The notes below the pieces were generated by a model. The model had not been told where the DNA came from. It was given only the letters and a program-made list of their open reading frames with translations, and did not search any database. Positions 1-12,262 of a stretch of DNA of 64,000 bases are shown piece by piece (the first letter of the stretch is position 1; the number at the start of each line of letters is the position of its first letter). The DNA comes from Crocodylus rhombifer (Eukaryota > Chordata > Crocodylia > Crocodylidae). The stretch spans positions 503,972-567,971 of the forward strand of contig JAVSML010001078.1 of the NCBI GenBank assembly GCA_038503035.1, in the 5' to 3' direction. The translations under genes were made by a program, and so were the position numbers.

Positions 1-1027
1 AATGTGTCGTTTTAATTAGTTTATCAGTTGTAGAGCAAACGACTTCGGCGCAGGAATTGCATGACGTCAGACCTGGGATATTCAAACAGCTCTACTCGCA
101 TTCCCTGTTTTGCATTGTTTCCCTTCGCATCCGCGCTGCCGGCTTTCCCTCCCCGTCCCTGTTCTTCCTGCCAAACTAGTCACATACCTGGGGTCGCCCA
201 GAAGGGTCTGCAGATGGGTTCAGAAAGCAGAAATACGGAGAGATGTTCCTCCTTGGGCTACAGATGGGAGATCCATAGACACTTGATACACCCAGTCTCC
301 CATTAGCAGTTGAACTGCCTTTCTACTGAAAAGCCAAAACTTTCCCTTGGTCATGCAACACATTTCCATATGCTCAGGACACTGAAACGCTCCTATGCTT
401 GCAGGCGTCCTGCAAAAAAAATTCTTTTGTGATTTGTTTTGGATGGTTTAAAAAAGTGATTCGCTCTCCATTGGGCTGCTCTGCACGGGTATATAGTTAG
501 CCTCTGCCAGTTGGATGTGGCTGAATTCTGAATAATGCTTTTTGTCTTAAGTCATAGAGATTGATTGTAGTTAAAACATTCTGCGTCAGGATTCGGTCAC
601 TGACAATACCTCATCTCAGCTCCTCGGAGACACCAGAACTTAATCTGCCTGAGCCAGAGCACAATGTTCTTGAAAAACTTGAACATGTCCCTATAAAACC
701 TGAGTGATGGAAAAAAGCTGCCCCACCTCGCCAGTCCTTAGCCCTAACCTGAGCAGGACTGCACAAAAAAAAAAAAAGAAAAGAAGTCTCAGGAGGGGAA
801 ACGCTCCATTTGATGCGCATTTTCTGCCAGTCTGTGCTGGAGTAGAAGCAGATTAGGAGTCTTAATTCCTCCTCTACTCAAAATCCCAGCTGTGAGCCCA
901 CTTCTGCCAGAGGGGGGACATTCACACAACAGGGCCTAAATGCTCTCATAGGGTGTGAGTACATGTGCATTTACGTCGGCTTAAATTTACCGTGAAGGAA
1001 ATCACTGTGCACTAAGCAGGAATAGGC

Positions 1028-1342
1028 TGGTGTCTACACATGCAGGCATTAAAGCACATTAATGCTGTTTGTTGACTGACTTGGGACTAAAGTTAGTCTC
1101 GAGTCAGTTCACACACACACAGTGTTACTGTGCAGTAAGGTGTTTACATGTGCATTTCTGGGCAGTAACTAATCGGGTGTAAATTTGATACTTGCATGAT
1201 GCAGGTATCAAATCGACTCTCAAATCAGCATAAGTCACCATATTTACTATGCAGTACAGGTGTGCACATGTAGACACACATCCATACTGTGCAGTAATTT
1301 TGGTTGCTGCGCAGTAAATGTGCATGTGTAGATGTGCCCATA
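1028..1342. mobile_element. MITE-like foldback element (GTGTCTACA termini)
   Basis: The left end reads GGTGTCTACACATGCA and the right end, read on the - strand, begins GGGCACATCTACACATGCA, so the ends are imperfect inverted repeats. The interior is rich in GCAGTAA and GCATTA words and has no coding potential. A second member with the same ends lies at 62665-62910. Crocodilian genomes are known to carry abundant MITE-like families such as Chompy. I cannot confirm from memory that this is that family. Confidence 0.55.
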
Positions 1343-1890
1343 GAGTCAAATCTCATGGACTAACCTAGGGCTTAGGCAAGCAAACCAAGGCACTGTGAAG
1401 AATGGTACAGCTGAGAAAAATAACCTCCCTGTTTTCTGTGCTCTTGAATCCATATCCCAGCACATCGTCAGGGAAGAGAGTGCCACACTGTTATCTTTAA
1501 GGGGAGTCACTCAGTTGAGATTGCATGCATTCAGGGTCACGGCCTGTGAGGTATTTTGCAAGAGAAGACGTGTTAGCCCCGGTTTGCTGGCCAAGTTAGA
1601 CCTGAGTCATTGCATTTGTGTCTGAATGCCCTTTACTGTTTCATTTAGATGCACTCTTCCTCTTTTCCTGCAGTAAGCTTTAGACAGTGCTTGCTGAGTG
1701 CCAGGTTTTCCCTAGAAGTGCACACATTTGCTGTTTGAAGAGTAGAAGGCGTTCTAGGGGAAACTATGAGGAGCTTTGGATGGAAGATAACACAGACCTG
1801 ACTAAGAAATGCCACTTGTTAGGAGTGGAAGGCATCTAGAGGCAGAAGCAGAGAAGGAGGTCCCAGTTATTACGGCTTCCACCTGGAGAC

Positions 1891-1985
1891 GGGTGCCTGT
1901 GCCCCAAAGCTTGCAAGGAGCAATATTTCCAACCATTCCGTCGGTCTACTAAAAGATACCGCATCTCTCCAAAGAACCTCGTCCA
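1891..1985 (-). mobile_element. Dispersed foldback family A copy
   Basis: It contains the family words AAAGCTTGCAAGGAG, then GGTCTACTAAAAGATACC, then CAAAGAACCT, in the order seen in the right arm of the complete foldback copy at 59268-59605. It is diverged and has no coding capacity. Confidence 0.6.
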
Positions 1986-2989
1986 CCAAATAACAGTGTC
2001 ACTCTCGCTCTTTTAACAAAAGGTTAGAAGCCAGAGTGAACATGCTATCGCACTACTGTGCAGAATAACATCACTCCCACCCCTTGAATACTACATGTGG
2101 GTTTGGTCACCAATTCTCAGGAAAAAAAAATAACAGACATAAAAAAGCATCCAGAGAAGGGACATGGAAAGACTTCTGCCTAGGAGAGATTGAAAAGCTG
2201 TAAAGGCTGGACAAAAAGGATGAGAGAGAGGGATGAAGAACAGTGAATGGTTTATAGCAGGTCATTCGGGAGTTCCTACTTACTTTCTCCTAATCCAAGA
2301 CTGAAGGGATTTCTCTCTCCTTCCTGCTCCCAGCCAGCTGTTTAAGTACACGTCTACCTCCAAGTATGTGAGTCGTCCTGTTAACATCTTTCTGGAACTT
2401 CTTGGGATGACTCCTATGCTTCAAAACCAGGGACTTTCCTAAGTTCCTCATTGCATACATGCCACTTTGGTGCATAAAGCAGAAGTGGATTTAGCCCTTC
2501 ACTTCCTCACACCCAACTCAGAGGCATTCGTGCTGCATACATCTGACTGGAATGGGTCCCAGCATGTGAAAAATCAGCAGGCCTGTCCTTCAATGAACAC
2601 TGTTTTGGTTTCTGTAGAGGAGGAGAGATGGGTAGAAGCACTGTGGTTAAGCAAATCCTACTGTACTGTAACAAGGGCACCTAGTAGTCACCTCCCACAA
2701 GCCACCCCCAGACTCAGTCATGCTTCCAGTTGTTCATGTAACATCACCAATCCAGTTAAAAGAAGGGTTTCAGGAAAGCTTTTTCCTACCTTGTATCTAG
2801 AAGAGCCTGGGGCATTCTCTATGATATACTCATACTGTTTGTTGTGAGCACCAGAGAAGTCACCTTTAAGATGTCCAATCCATAAAAGACCGTAGCTATA
2901 GACTTTTAAACTCCTCACATGCTTACATTATAGACCAGCATTCCTGAACATCATTTTTCTCTCTATTACTTGCTAAACCTGGCAAACAA

Positions 2990-3200
2990 GCCCAGGGATT
3001 ACTTCATTTAGGTCTGGGACAGAAGTTTTGTAAACCAGTTTGACCCAAACCAGTGAAGTCTGACACTACATTCAACCAGGTTTATCTTAAACCAGTTTCA
3101 TCCATTTTGAAACTGGTTTATGTGCATTGAACTTCCATTCTGCTACAGGTTTAAACCAGTTTCTGATCACTTAAACCACTTTACGTGCAACTTCTATCCC
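2990..3200. repeat. AAACCAGTTT-rich MITE-like block
   Basis: The decamer AAACCAGTTT or a near match occurs several times. A perfect 12-bp inverted repeat, TAAACCAGTTTC at 3088-3099 and GAAACTGGTTTA at 3109-3120, flanks a 9-nt loop. The right part (AAACCAGTTTCTGATCACTT) resembles the right part of the element at 60473-60664, so the two are probably related. Confidence 0.5.
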
Positions 3201-4214
3201 TAACCTTAAGGTGTACGTAATGCCATTACTTAGCAGAGTTTAAAGACTATGAGATCTTCTACAATTTTGCAAAGTGTCTGATTACCTGATGCTCAGATGC
3301 AGAAAGCAACTCGCACATTTTCTCCAAACCTAGGTAAAAAACAAAGTTTATGAAAAAAAAAAAAAGTAGAATTTAAAAAACTATTGTTTTCATCTAGTCT
3401 CACCTCCTACATCTCTTGTCGGCCCCTTTGGGTGACACTTAGGCAAGCTGTAGGCAGTAAGGTCCAGATCTCCAAAGGTAGTTGAGTGCCCAGCTCCAAC
3501 TGAAATCGCCTTAAAAAGTATAGCTGCCGAGATAGGAACTTGGACAGATGGAGACTTAGTTCTTTAAAGCTGTCCTAGTAAAGCAGCCAGAGCCCTGGAG
3601 ATGAAGGCAACATCCCAGACTCTGCCATGGCGGATCCATATAGAAGAGAGCTGTTATGGCCCTATTCCATGCTGTGACGTCTATACAGCTCGGTGGCCTT
3701 TATGCGCTGCACTCCAATAGTGTCAAATGTCCCTACTACCCCCAAATATAACGCAACTGCCAAGGCACCAGATGTCATACGTTTCCAGCTCCGATGCACC
3801 AAAAATGAATGCCGTAGCACAGCACGGGCAACGAAAGAGTTAAAGCCTGATGCACACTGCAAGTGTCCTCCATCCTTCCAGTCCCCCTTTTCACAGGGCT
3901 AATGCTCCGCACGTGTTCTTTGCTAGGCAGGTATGTGAGACGCGATAGCGAACTGCTGATGCAGAAGAATGGCCAACGACCTGGGAGGAATATTGCTTAA
4001 TACTTCCTCACACACAGGCTTCGACCAGAAGCCACAGTTTGCTAAGTGGACAGCTGAGAGACCCTGTAAGAGCCCAATGCTGGGGTCTTGATTCTTCATT
4101 TGAGGCGCAAAGCATGAGAGGGCCACTCTCTTTCAGCTTACGAAGAAGAAAGCGTGTGAACAGCCCAGGTGACCAGGTTGTAACCACACTGGTCTAGAGG
4201 AAAAAGCAATCAGG

Positions 4215-4310
4215 ACTCATGGTAGAGGTGATATCTTTTATTAGGCCAACTAGACGTTTGCAACAACAACAAAAAAGGCTTTCATCGCAAGCTTTCGTGA
4301 ACAGCTTAGA
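4215..4310 (+). mobile_element. Dispersed foldback family A copy
   Basis: It carries the family core TATCTTTTATTAGGCCAACT followed by GCAAGCTTTCG. A CAACAACAACAAAAAA stretch interrupts the middle. The orientation matches the left arm of the copy at 59268-59605. Confidence 0.65.
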
Positions 4311-4794
4311 TGCTTGAAAGGTTTCTATCTCCCACCCCTCCCCTCCTCTCCTCTCCCTCACCACCAATTCGGCTAACATGCGAGATAAGCCTCATGCTGA
4401 ATCACCGAGAAATGAACTGCAGCCAAGGCGGGACCTCGCGTCTTCTTCCTTCCCAATGATCGGAAGAGTAAATAAGCAGAGGGACGGGGAGAAAAGACAA
4501 ACGAGCGTGTTGCTTCGGCAGCGGTGTCGCGGGAGGCATCGCGCCGCTGCATCGTCAGGCTGCGTCATTCCAGTCTTAGCACCATGCGTCCACCAGCGAG
4601 AAACCCTGAGGGGGTGGGGGTGGTTTTTGGGAGCTGCCAAGATCTCCCGAGGCCATTGAATTGAGGAGATGGATGAAACGGCCCCCGGGATCAAGCCCTC
4701 TGGCAGCGGAAAGAAATGCTCCACGTTACACCTGACAACGACCTCTGCTGCTGAACGGACCACGATACTGGTGCCGTGGCTCCTCTCTGAACTA

Positions 4795-5235
4795 AAGATT
4801 CATAGAAAGTGGGGCTGGAAGGATCTCCAGAGGTCACATTTAGCCCAGCCCCCTGCCTGAGGCCGGATTAGTCCTGTGCCAACCATCCCATACAATGCAT
4901 CATCTAAAACTACCATCAACCCTGACACAACGCCCGAACCGGCCACAGGAAAAGCAAGGGGACCACAGCAGCCGATGTCCTGCTTCTATAAAATATTAAT
5001 ATACGCTTAGTAGATCCCAAGTAGAGGCTGTGCCCCCTGCTACAGAGGAAGGCAAACTCCCCCCCGGTCCATACCCATCTGAGCATGGGGTAAAATTCCT
5101 TCCTGACCCCAAAAGTGGCGATGGGTTTCTCCCTGAGTGGAGGGGCGAGACCCTCTAGCCACGAACCTCCGGCTTTAAGTCCCAGCAGGAGCATTGACAC
5201 AAGCCAGTCACCACCCCCCAACCTTGGCTGCCACC
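4795..5235 (-). mobile_element. CR1 LINE 3' end
   Basis: It begins with the inverted CR1 tail (CATAGAAAGTGGGGCTGGAA, AGAGGTCACAT) and continues through ACTACCATCAACCCTGACA, CCTGCTTCTATAAAAT and CTTCCTGACCCCAAA. The same word order recurs at 61792-62255, so both copies belong to one CR1 subfamily. No intact reverse transcriptase remains. Confidence 0.8.
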
Positions 5236-5507
5236 AAGACCGCGGCTGTTTGTGATTACGGTGCCATAATCCAATCCATCAGACAGCTGGCAAGCCTCGC
5301 TTTTTCTCTACATCCAGTCTATCGACGGCAGATGCCAGAGAAAGGAGGGTGGCAGGCAGGGTGGGGAGAGAGAAGGAGGTGACACGCTGTCTGCTGTTGA
5401 CTTTGGCCAATATTTCTTGGGTTGGAAAGTTTGACAAGCTGGCAATGGACGGAGATTTTTATCAGGTATGTTATTTGAGGGATCTGTCTGGTGTTTTGTA
5501 AGGTATA

Positions 5508-5560
5508 GATATAGATATAGATGTAGATATAGATCTATATAGATATAGATATAGATAACA
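5508..5560. repeat. GATATA microsatellite, partly palindromic
   Basis: About eight GATATA units run through a central AGATCTATATAG switch, so the block can fold back on itself. Confidence 0.85.
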
Positions 5561-6299
5561 AAACTAAAAGTTTCCAAACAGTCACCAAGAGAGAGCTCTG
5601 TTCATTAAAACCACCGGCGGGTCTGTGTTGTGCCCTGTTATATAAAATGAGATGTAAAAACTACACGTCTTTCAAAATGTCCTCAGGCGACTCTGGTAAC
5701 CTCGTTTATTTAATAACACAGCCTCCGTGGTAGCTTAACGAGATGGCCACGTGGGGACTGAAGGGGTCATGGGACTCTCACAACAAGACTTGCACCTCTG
5801 AGTCACTGGTCAGGAACGAGCCGGGCAGTGACGGTCCAGGGCCGAGCGGCTGAAAAGCGCGCGTCCCCCGACGAGTACCGGTAGTCTCGGCAGATCACGA
5901 TGGTTATGGTGAAGCCCAGAGGCCTGAGCAGAGATGGGGCGTTGGAGTCCGATATGCCATGCCAGCGCAATCGGGAGCGAGTAAGCTATGGAAACCAAAT
6001 GTCCCTCTGAGCCCAACCTTATTCTGCAGGTTGGGCAGCATTAAAAAACCTTGCCCTGCCCAAATGTGGAGGTCACTTGTTCTAGACATGGGAGACTTCA
6101 GTCTCTAGGACTCATGCTAGCACCTTTCTTAAGCACGAAAGAGAAAAAAAGGCCGAGCAAAGAGCGTGCCTACCTGTTTTCTCCCCCGGGTGACACTCGG
6201 GATGCCACGGGCGAGGCAGACTGGTTTGCTACCCTGGACTGAGCCAGCGGCTCCTGGCAAGTGGAAGCGCACTTGGAGGGTTGTCCAAAGACAGCATGT

Positions 6300-6580
6300 C
6301 TCGCTTTCCGACTTAACGTGACGCCTGCAATCCCCGCCGGCACCTTTCAAAGGCAACTAGATTTGATTCTGGCAGATATTCAGCGGGCCACATGTTTGGT
6401 TGATCTGGATGATGTGATTGTTTTTGGGAGGACTTTCCAGGAACATTAAAATTGCCTGGAGGATGTGTTTAACTGGCTGCAGCAGTCTGGTCTGAAAGCC
6501 TAACGCCATCCAACTGACTAGTTAAGGGTCCCAGGTGCAGCACTTTGGACGCATCATTTCTGGAGACGGGTGCGCCCGCT
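6300..6580 (+). pseudogene. Decayed Ty3/gypsy-type pol (reverse transcriptase) fragment
   Basis: The translation of about 6303-6446 aligns by eye to the palm region of Ty3/gypsy reverse transcriptases: a TFQ box, then a leucine-rich helix, then LDDVIVFG followed by TFQEH. The catalytic box normally reads YLDD; here the tyrosine is replaced by aspartate. Stop codons follow at once, and downstream in shifted frames are remnants like EDVFNWLQQSGLK and HFGRIISGDG, which match the next part of the domain. It is a dead fragment. No LTR, protease, RNase H or integrase could be tied to it in the flanks. Whether it derives from a retrotransposon or a related element cannot be settled here. Confidence 0.7.
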
Positions 6581-7488
6581 TCTCCAGCCAGGACAGATAC
6601 TGTTAACGCACGGCCCCCCCTGCAAATGGCAAATGGCAATATAAAGGAGAAGCTTTCTGGCCCGGTCTCAAGGAGTTTGAGCCCTGATTTCCTTCCACGG
6701 CAGTGTGCATGTGCCATCCACCAGAGAAAAGCTGGTGGTGAGAGAACATGACTGCAATGGTCAGCAAAACCTTGGTTGCTCGCAGCTTTCCAGGTGCCTT
6801 CCTCCATCCGTTCGCTCTCCCACCACCGGCTTCAAGTCTCTGGTAGTGCTGAGTAGAGGCTCTTCTTCTTTGTTATCTGTACGGTTTCTTTCACCCTGGA
6901 GCACTTGGCAAACCGATATAGTATTGGAGCAAGTTGTGCTGAATGCAGACACCCTGGAGGTGACTTTTGCACCCCACCACGGGTTTTTAGAGGTGAAGGA
7001 AAGTGGGAAAATACATGGAAATGAATGGATGGGAAGCAGGAGGCAGTTACCCTTCTGGAAACTGGCTGAAGGAGTGAGATTCATAGACCTGTAGAAAACG
7101 AGGGCTCACCCTCCCTTAGCTAAAGCATCTTTGGCTGAAGCCTCTTGTCGAGGAAGCAGCATGCTCAGACCTGGTTGCACTCTCAGCCTAAAAACAGTCA
7201 ACCGGTTTAATGCAGCCCTGATTAGGCCGGGCTATGTCGAGCATCAAGCAAGACACAGCGCAGCCATTTTAGTTGTAAATGGCAATTGAATCCAACTGGA
7301 TGCAATTGTTCCGAGGCTAAGTGTTCATTCAGCGATACCCCAGATACCTAATGTGGGGCAACGGGCTTGGCAGTCTGCACGGCCTGGGGTTTGCTACCGG
7401 CCCTTTGACACATTTACTCCAGACTAATCTGTGCTGGACGCTGCATTTCAGAAGCGTGATGTCCTGGACCGCTGCATGATAGTCTAGC

Positions 7489-7742
7489 TCTCAGTGGACT
7501 CGGGGGCCTGAAGCTTCAGCAGGGCAAACTGAGGTTGGAGATTAGGAAGACCATAGGGTGGCCAAGCCCTGGAACAAACTACCTAGAGAAGTTGTGCACT
7601 CTCCATCCTTGGAAGTTTTCAAGAGCAGGTTGGACAGACACCTGGCTGGGCTGGTTTAGTCAGGGATGATCCTACCTTGAGCAGGGAGCTGAACTAGGTC
7701 TCAGGAGGTCCCTTCCAGCCCTGCTTTCCTATAACCCTATAG
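7489..7742 (+). mobile_element. CR1 LINE 3' end
   Basis: The usual CR1 terminal segment is readable: AGGTTGGAGATTAGGAAGA, a CCCTGGAACAA-type block, AAGAGCAGGTTGGACAGACA, then AGGTCCCTTCCAGCCCTG and CTATAACCCTATAG. Confidence 0.85.
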
Positions 7743-9239
7743 TCATAGCTGGAAGTTATGACTACAGAAGTGCTGGTGATATTCTTTAAATACACTCCCC
7801 AGAGATGGGTGAAGAGTCTGCTGGGTGCCCTGCTGTTTTCCCATGTCTTTGCTTCCCATAACGCAGAGGAGCAAAGCCAGCCCCCATGCACTAGAAATTT
7901 AGGAGTCATTGCTTTGCAGTGAGTGCTGCCAGCCTCCCCAGGGGCATCAGCTTCCAGCTTCCCATGCATCTCCGTGTCCGTCTGCAGCGGCAGGTCCATT
8001 GCCTGCACTTGGCTTTGGACAACCGGTTTGCAATAAGCTCCAGCTCTATTTTCTACTCAGCTTAGAGATAGGAAAAGCAGTTGGGATGCTGGCTGTTTGG
8101 GGGGTGACAAAAAAGCAAGCGTGGAAGGGAGCGGAGCAGACTCCTGGCTTGACTTCCAACTTGGGAAGAAAGCATAACAGAGTGTCCACATAAAACCCCT
8201 TTAAAAATATAGCTATATCTTTGTTGTTCTACCAGCAAAGACCATAAAAAACTGCTTCTGCAGAGCTTGTGTGGATTTCACAGCCAACGTGAAGTTGCTC
8301 AGAGACGGCTGCCAGGTCAAGCTTCGTACTTTGAACATTTTCACAGCTCAAGTAGGACACAGGACGCCGAGAGCAAGCCCAGCCCCACACCTCCCATGTG
8401 GAACGAGCTGTTGCTGAACGATGAGGAGGCAGAGGTATTTGGGAGGGGGGACCGGACAGTGGGTCCTTTATTTGCTCAGGAAATCTCAGCAGCTGGGGGG
8501 GAGGGGGGCGGGTTTCGGGAAGGTTCCTATTTATTCCTTACCCAATTTTGCAGCTGTGCAGAACAAAGCTCAGGCAGGTCAAGCAACTTGCCCTGCATCA
8601 TGGGATGAGTCATGGACTCTGGAGAGATTAGGACCTGCTTCCTTTTGTCCTCCCGTGCTTTGTAGACAGAGGAGCTAAACCACAAAGCTCCTTCTGGTTT
8701 AAAAGCATGTTTCAACCCAAGGCTCATGAGCAAGGTGAAATGGGACACCTCCCAGGCTAAACCGTTGGCGGAGATTGAAGATGGACACTGTCAAAATGGA
8801 TTACGACACAATGGCAATAGCTGGCATAGATCTTATTGGATATTTTGCCTCTCATTTCTCCATGTTGTTACTCATAATGGCCCCATTGAACTCACGAAGC
8901 TAAAATTAATTTCAGTGCCAAAGCTGTCTTCTCCGTTGTATGTACATGGCTAGTTTGCTGCATGTGTGCGGCTAGGTGCTCACAGTTGCTGTGAATCATC
9001 CAATCATCCATCCTTGTCAGGTTGATTTTGGTTGCTGGACATTTTCTTGGGTACTTAAGTGGGGTTACAGGCAGATAGTGTGCACCATAGTGGTTGATCG
9101 TCATCATAGGATTGCTCCTTGGCTAGATAATGTAGGGTTGTTTGTGACTGATGGGTACCGTGTGTGCTGGTTTGTCCTGGATATTCATAAACGCTGGAAT
9201 ACATACATAACACAGATGCACTGTTGTGTGTGAGGGGGC

Positions 9240-9360
9240 GTGCCAGTTTCCTCATATGCACGTGTTTGCACTGGGTACATGTTGGATATACATGCATGTT
9301 CGTGTTGGGTATGCATTGGGCATGCACACGTGCTTGCATTGGGTACATGTTGGATATATA
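9240..9360. repeat. Minisatellite, left part
   Basis: Units of about 38-45 bp contain TTGGGTACATGTTGGATATA, GTGTTGGGTATGCATTGGG and TGCTTGCATTGG. The array stops exactly where the hAT-like element begins and resumes on its far side at 10376. Confidence 0.75.
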
Positions 9361-10375
9361 CAGAGCCGGTCCAGGGGCAACTGGCACCCTGGGTGAACCC
9401 CCACCACTTCCAATATAGAGGAAAATAAGACGTCTAGAATTAACTTTTACATGTAATTATTTGATATTCAAAATGAACAATAAAACAATAAAAACAAAAG
9501 TTTTTATTGATTGTTTCACACTTTTCATTAACCCTAACACAATTATACTGCAAAAACTCTAATAGAATTTATTGTAATACATGTACAATTAAAAGAAAAT
9601 CCTCATGAACATTTGTGTAAAAAATTAGAACTTTGCTTTTCGCGCTTTCAGTTTCTGTTATTCAGAATGATGTTCCTGTTATTTTGTTCTGCATATAACA
9701 AATGGGGCTGCGGGTGCTCGACCACCCAGGCGACAGCGATCATCGCCTGCTGGGATTCACCATCCGGCGCAAGGTGGCAAAGGCCGGCAGCAAGGCGGCA
9801 GCCTGAGATTTCAGGAGGGCGACTTCAATGAGCTAAGGAGGATAGTTGGGGAAGCGCTGGGGTCCCAGAGGGGAGGGGAGCCGGGTGAACAAGGAGAGCG
9901 GTCGCTCCCTAAGGAGACGATCCTCCACGGCCAAAGGGAGGTAATCCCACCACGGATCAAGGGGGCAGGAGGGCACAACAGCCCCCACGGCTCACAAAAA
10001 GCATCCGGGAATGTCTCTTTGCTAAAAGGGAGGCACAGGAATAACAGTCACAAGCTGGCAGAGGGAGATTCAGACTAGACATCAGGAGGCACGACTTCGT
10101 GGTCAGGGCAGCTAGGGTCTGGGACCAACTTCCAAGGGAAGTGGTGCTGGCTCCTACCCTGGGGGGCTTTAAGACAAGGCTGGACAATCACCTTGCTGGG
10201 GTCGTTTGACCCCCGTACTCTTTCCTGCCGTGGCGGGGGGTCGGACTCGATCTGCTCAGGTCCCTTCCGACCCGACCAACTGTGAAACTACGAAACTATA
10301 ATTTTGCCCCCGCTCCAAAAAAATGTTGGTTCCCTAGGTGACCACCTAGTTCGCCCAACAGTTGGACCAGCCCTG
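9361..10375 (+). mobile_element. hAT-like non-autonomous DNA transposon
   Basis: The left end CAGAGCCGGTCCA pairs with the inverted right end (CAGGGCTGGTCCA on the - strand), which is a hAT-type terminal inverted repeat. Flanking octamers GATATATA (9353-9360) and GATATACT (10376-10383) match at 6 of 8 bases, as expected for an old 8-bp target duplication. No transposase is readable. The interior is AT-rich on the left (9420-9640) and contains a degenerate CR1 on the right. The insertion splits a minisatellite. Confidence 0.65.
9725..10300 (+). mobile_element. Internally deleted CR1 LINE
   Basis: Residues GDSDHRLLGFTIRRK encoded from about 9731 match the C-terminal SDH box of a CR1 endonuclease, followed by an RFQEGDF/DFRRA-like segment. 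The sequence then jumps, with the reverse transcriptase missing, to the CR1 3' end (10060-10290: CAGACTAGACATCAGGAGG, AAGACAAGGCTGGACAATCA, CAGGTCCCTTCCGACC). It lies inside the hAT-like element. Confidence 0.65.
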
Positions 10376-10565
10376 GATATACTCAGGTATGCATTGGGTA
10401 GTCACCCGTGTTTGCATTGGGTACATGTTAGATATACATGTACATGTATATTTGTGTTGGGTATGCAGTGGGTGTGCATGTATGTTTGCATTGGGCACAT
10501 GTTGGATATACACATGTGCTTGTGTTGGGTATGTGTTGGGTATGCATGTGTTGGGTGCATTTAAT
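10376..10565. repeat. Minisatellite, right part
   Basis: It continues the array at 9240-9360 with units such as TTGCATTGGGTACATGTTAG, GTGTTGGGTATGCAGTGGG and TTGCATTGGGCACATGTTGG. It ends in a short TTGGGTATG run. Confidence 0.75.
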
Positions 10566-11694
10566 TTATTTGCTGAGTTGGGGAAGAGAAGCATTGAAAC
10601 ATTTGCTGGGGGGGGTGGAAATTTCACCAAAAAATCATCCGAGCTATGAGAACACATATCAGAGGGAAATGAGGTGTCAAGTTTGGGTTCTTACTGGATT
10701 CTTAAATAATAAAGCGAAGGATGCAGTAGAATAGGCAGAGCTGCTCTCACCGTGATTTGAGATAATGTGTTCAGTAATGCAGCAGAAACCCATTAAACAA
10801 ATCATCTTGTTTCCCCGACCTTTCAGTCCACTGACAAATCCTTTCTCCTTTAACAGGATTTGTTTCGGCGAGCTCGACCATGTGGTCTGGCACTCTGGAA
10901 ATGTCTTCATTTAACAGATCTAAGCCCACATCCTATTTGCTGTCAATCCCATTGCCTTTGGCTGAACTTCACTGAGAACAGAGTATGACCCTTTCCCCTT
11001 TCATCTGGTTCTCCTCTCACCTTTCCCTTTGTAGGGCACTGGAAATGTATGCTTTTAACAGTGTGTTTCTTTATCAGCTGTGAGGTTGAGCCCTGTGGGA
11101 AATCTGGATATCTTTGGCCCTTTCAATCAGAGTAAATATCTTCTCTTAAATAATCTGTTCCCTTAGCAGACACACATTCATGTTGGCCTCATGGAAGCTA
11201 CTCGAGCTGGAGGGCAAAGAGCTTATGAATTGTAATTCTACCACTTGTATGTACCATGATGAATTTAAGTCACATACCAGCAGTCTTGAGATTACAACTC
11301 ATGAGTCATGACTTTCTTTAAAACCACAGCCCAGCCTCAAGCTAAAGTTCAGGCCCTTCTGTCTCTGTGAGAGATACGGTACTTGAGCAACCCTAAAACA
11401 GTCCATTCAGTACAGGTCTGTCATCCAGGTACTGGGAAAGCAATGGAGGAACCCAGAGATCTATTATCAGACCTTTGCAAATAACAAAGAGCAACAGACC
11501 TGGAATTTTAAAAACGTGAGCTGTCAAGATGAGAGGACCGGGCAGTGATAAATGTAGGTCAACTAGACATAGCGATATGTACATTCATTACTTTGAGAGA
11601 AGGGGTCAGATCTAAGGAGAATGGGATGAATGAAACAATTGCTAGCCAGAAGATGGACTGAGGGAAGAAAAGGCCGATGATATAGGAGAAACCA

Positions 11695-12262
11695 TTGCAA
11701 CTGGCCATTGCAACTGCCGTGGGCAACCATTGCAACTGGTCATTGCAACTGCCATGCAACTGGCCATTGCAACTGGCCATGCAACTGGCCATTGCAATTG
11801 CTGTGGACAATCATTGCAACTGCCATTGCAACTGGCCATTGCAACTGCCGTGGGCAACCATTGCAACTGCCATTGCAACTGGTCATTGCAACTGCCATGC
11901 AACTGGTCATTGCAACTGCCATGCAACTGGTCATTGCAACTGCCGTGGGCAACCATTGCAACTGCCATTGCAACTGGTCATTGCAACTGCCACGCAACTG
12001 GCCATTGCAACTGGCCATGCAACTGGCCATGCAACTGGCCATTGCAATTGCTGTGGACAACCATTGCAACTGCCATTGCAACTGGTCATAGCAACTGCCG
12101 TGGACAACCATTGCAACTGGTCATTGCAACTGCCATGGGCAACCGTTGCAACTGGTCATTGCAACTGCCATGCAACTGGCCATTGCAACTGCTGTGGACA
12201 ACCATTGCAACTGCCATTGCAACTGGTCATTGCAACTGCCATGGACAACTACAGCAACTAAA
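11695..12262. repeat. ATTGCAACTGG minisatellite, open in most frames
   Basis: This block of about 560 bp is built from 12-13-bp units (CCATTGCAACTGG, TCATTGCAACTGC, CATGCAACTGG) with interspersed TGGGCAACC or TGTGGACAACC joints. TTGCAACTG and close variants occur about 40 times. Long stop-free frames exist on both strands (up to 190 codons). They are low-complexity and reflect the absence of stop codons in the unit. I do not call a protein. Confidence 0.9.

Noticed and set aside
8726..9233. Two short frames that at first looked like retroelement or membrane protein pieces
   Set aside because: No conserved motif could be matched in any of the three + frames, and the region has no link to the reverse transcriptase remnant at 6300.
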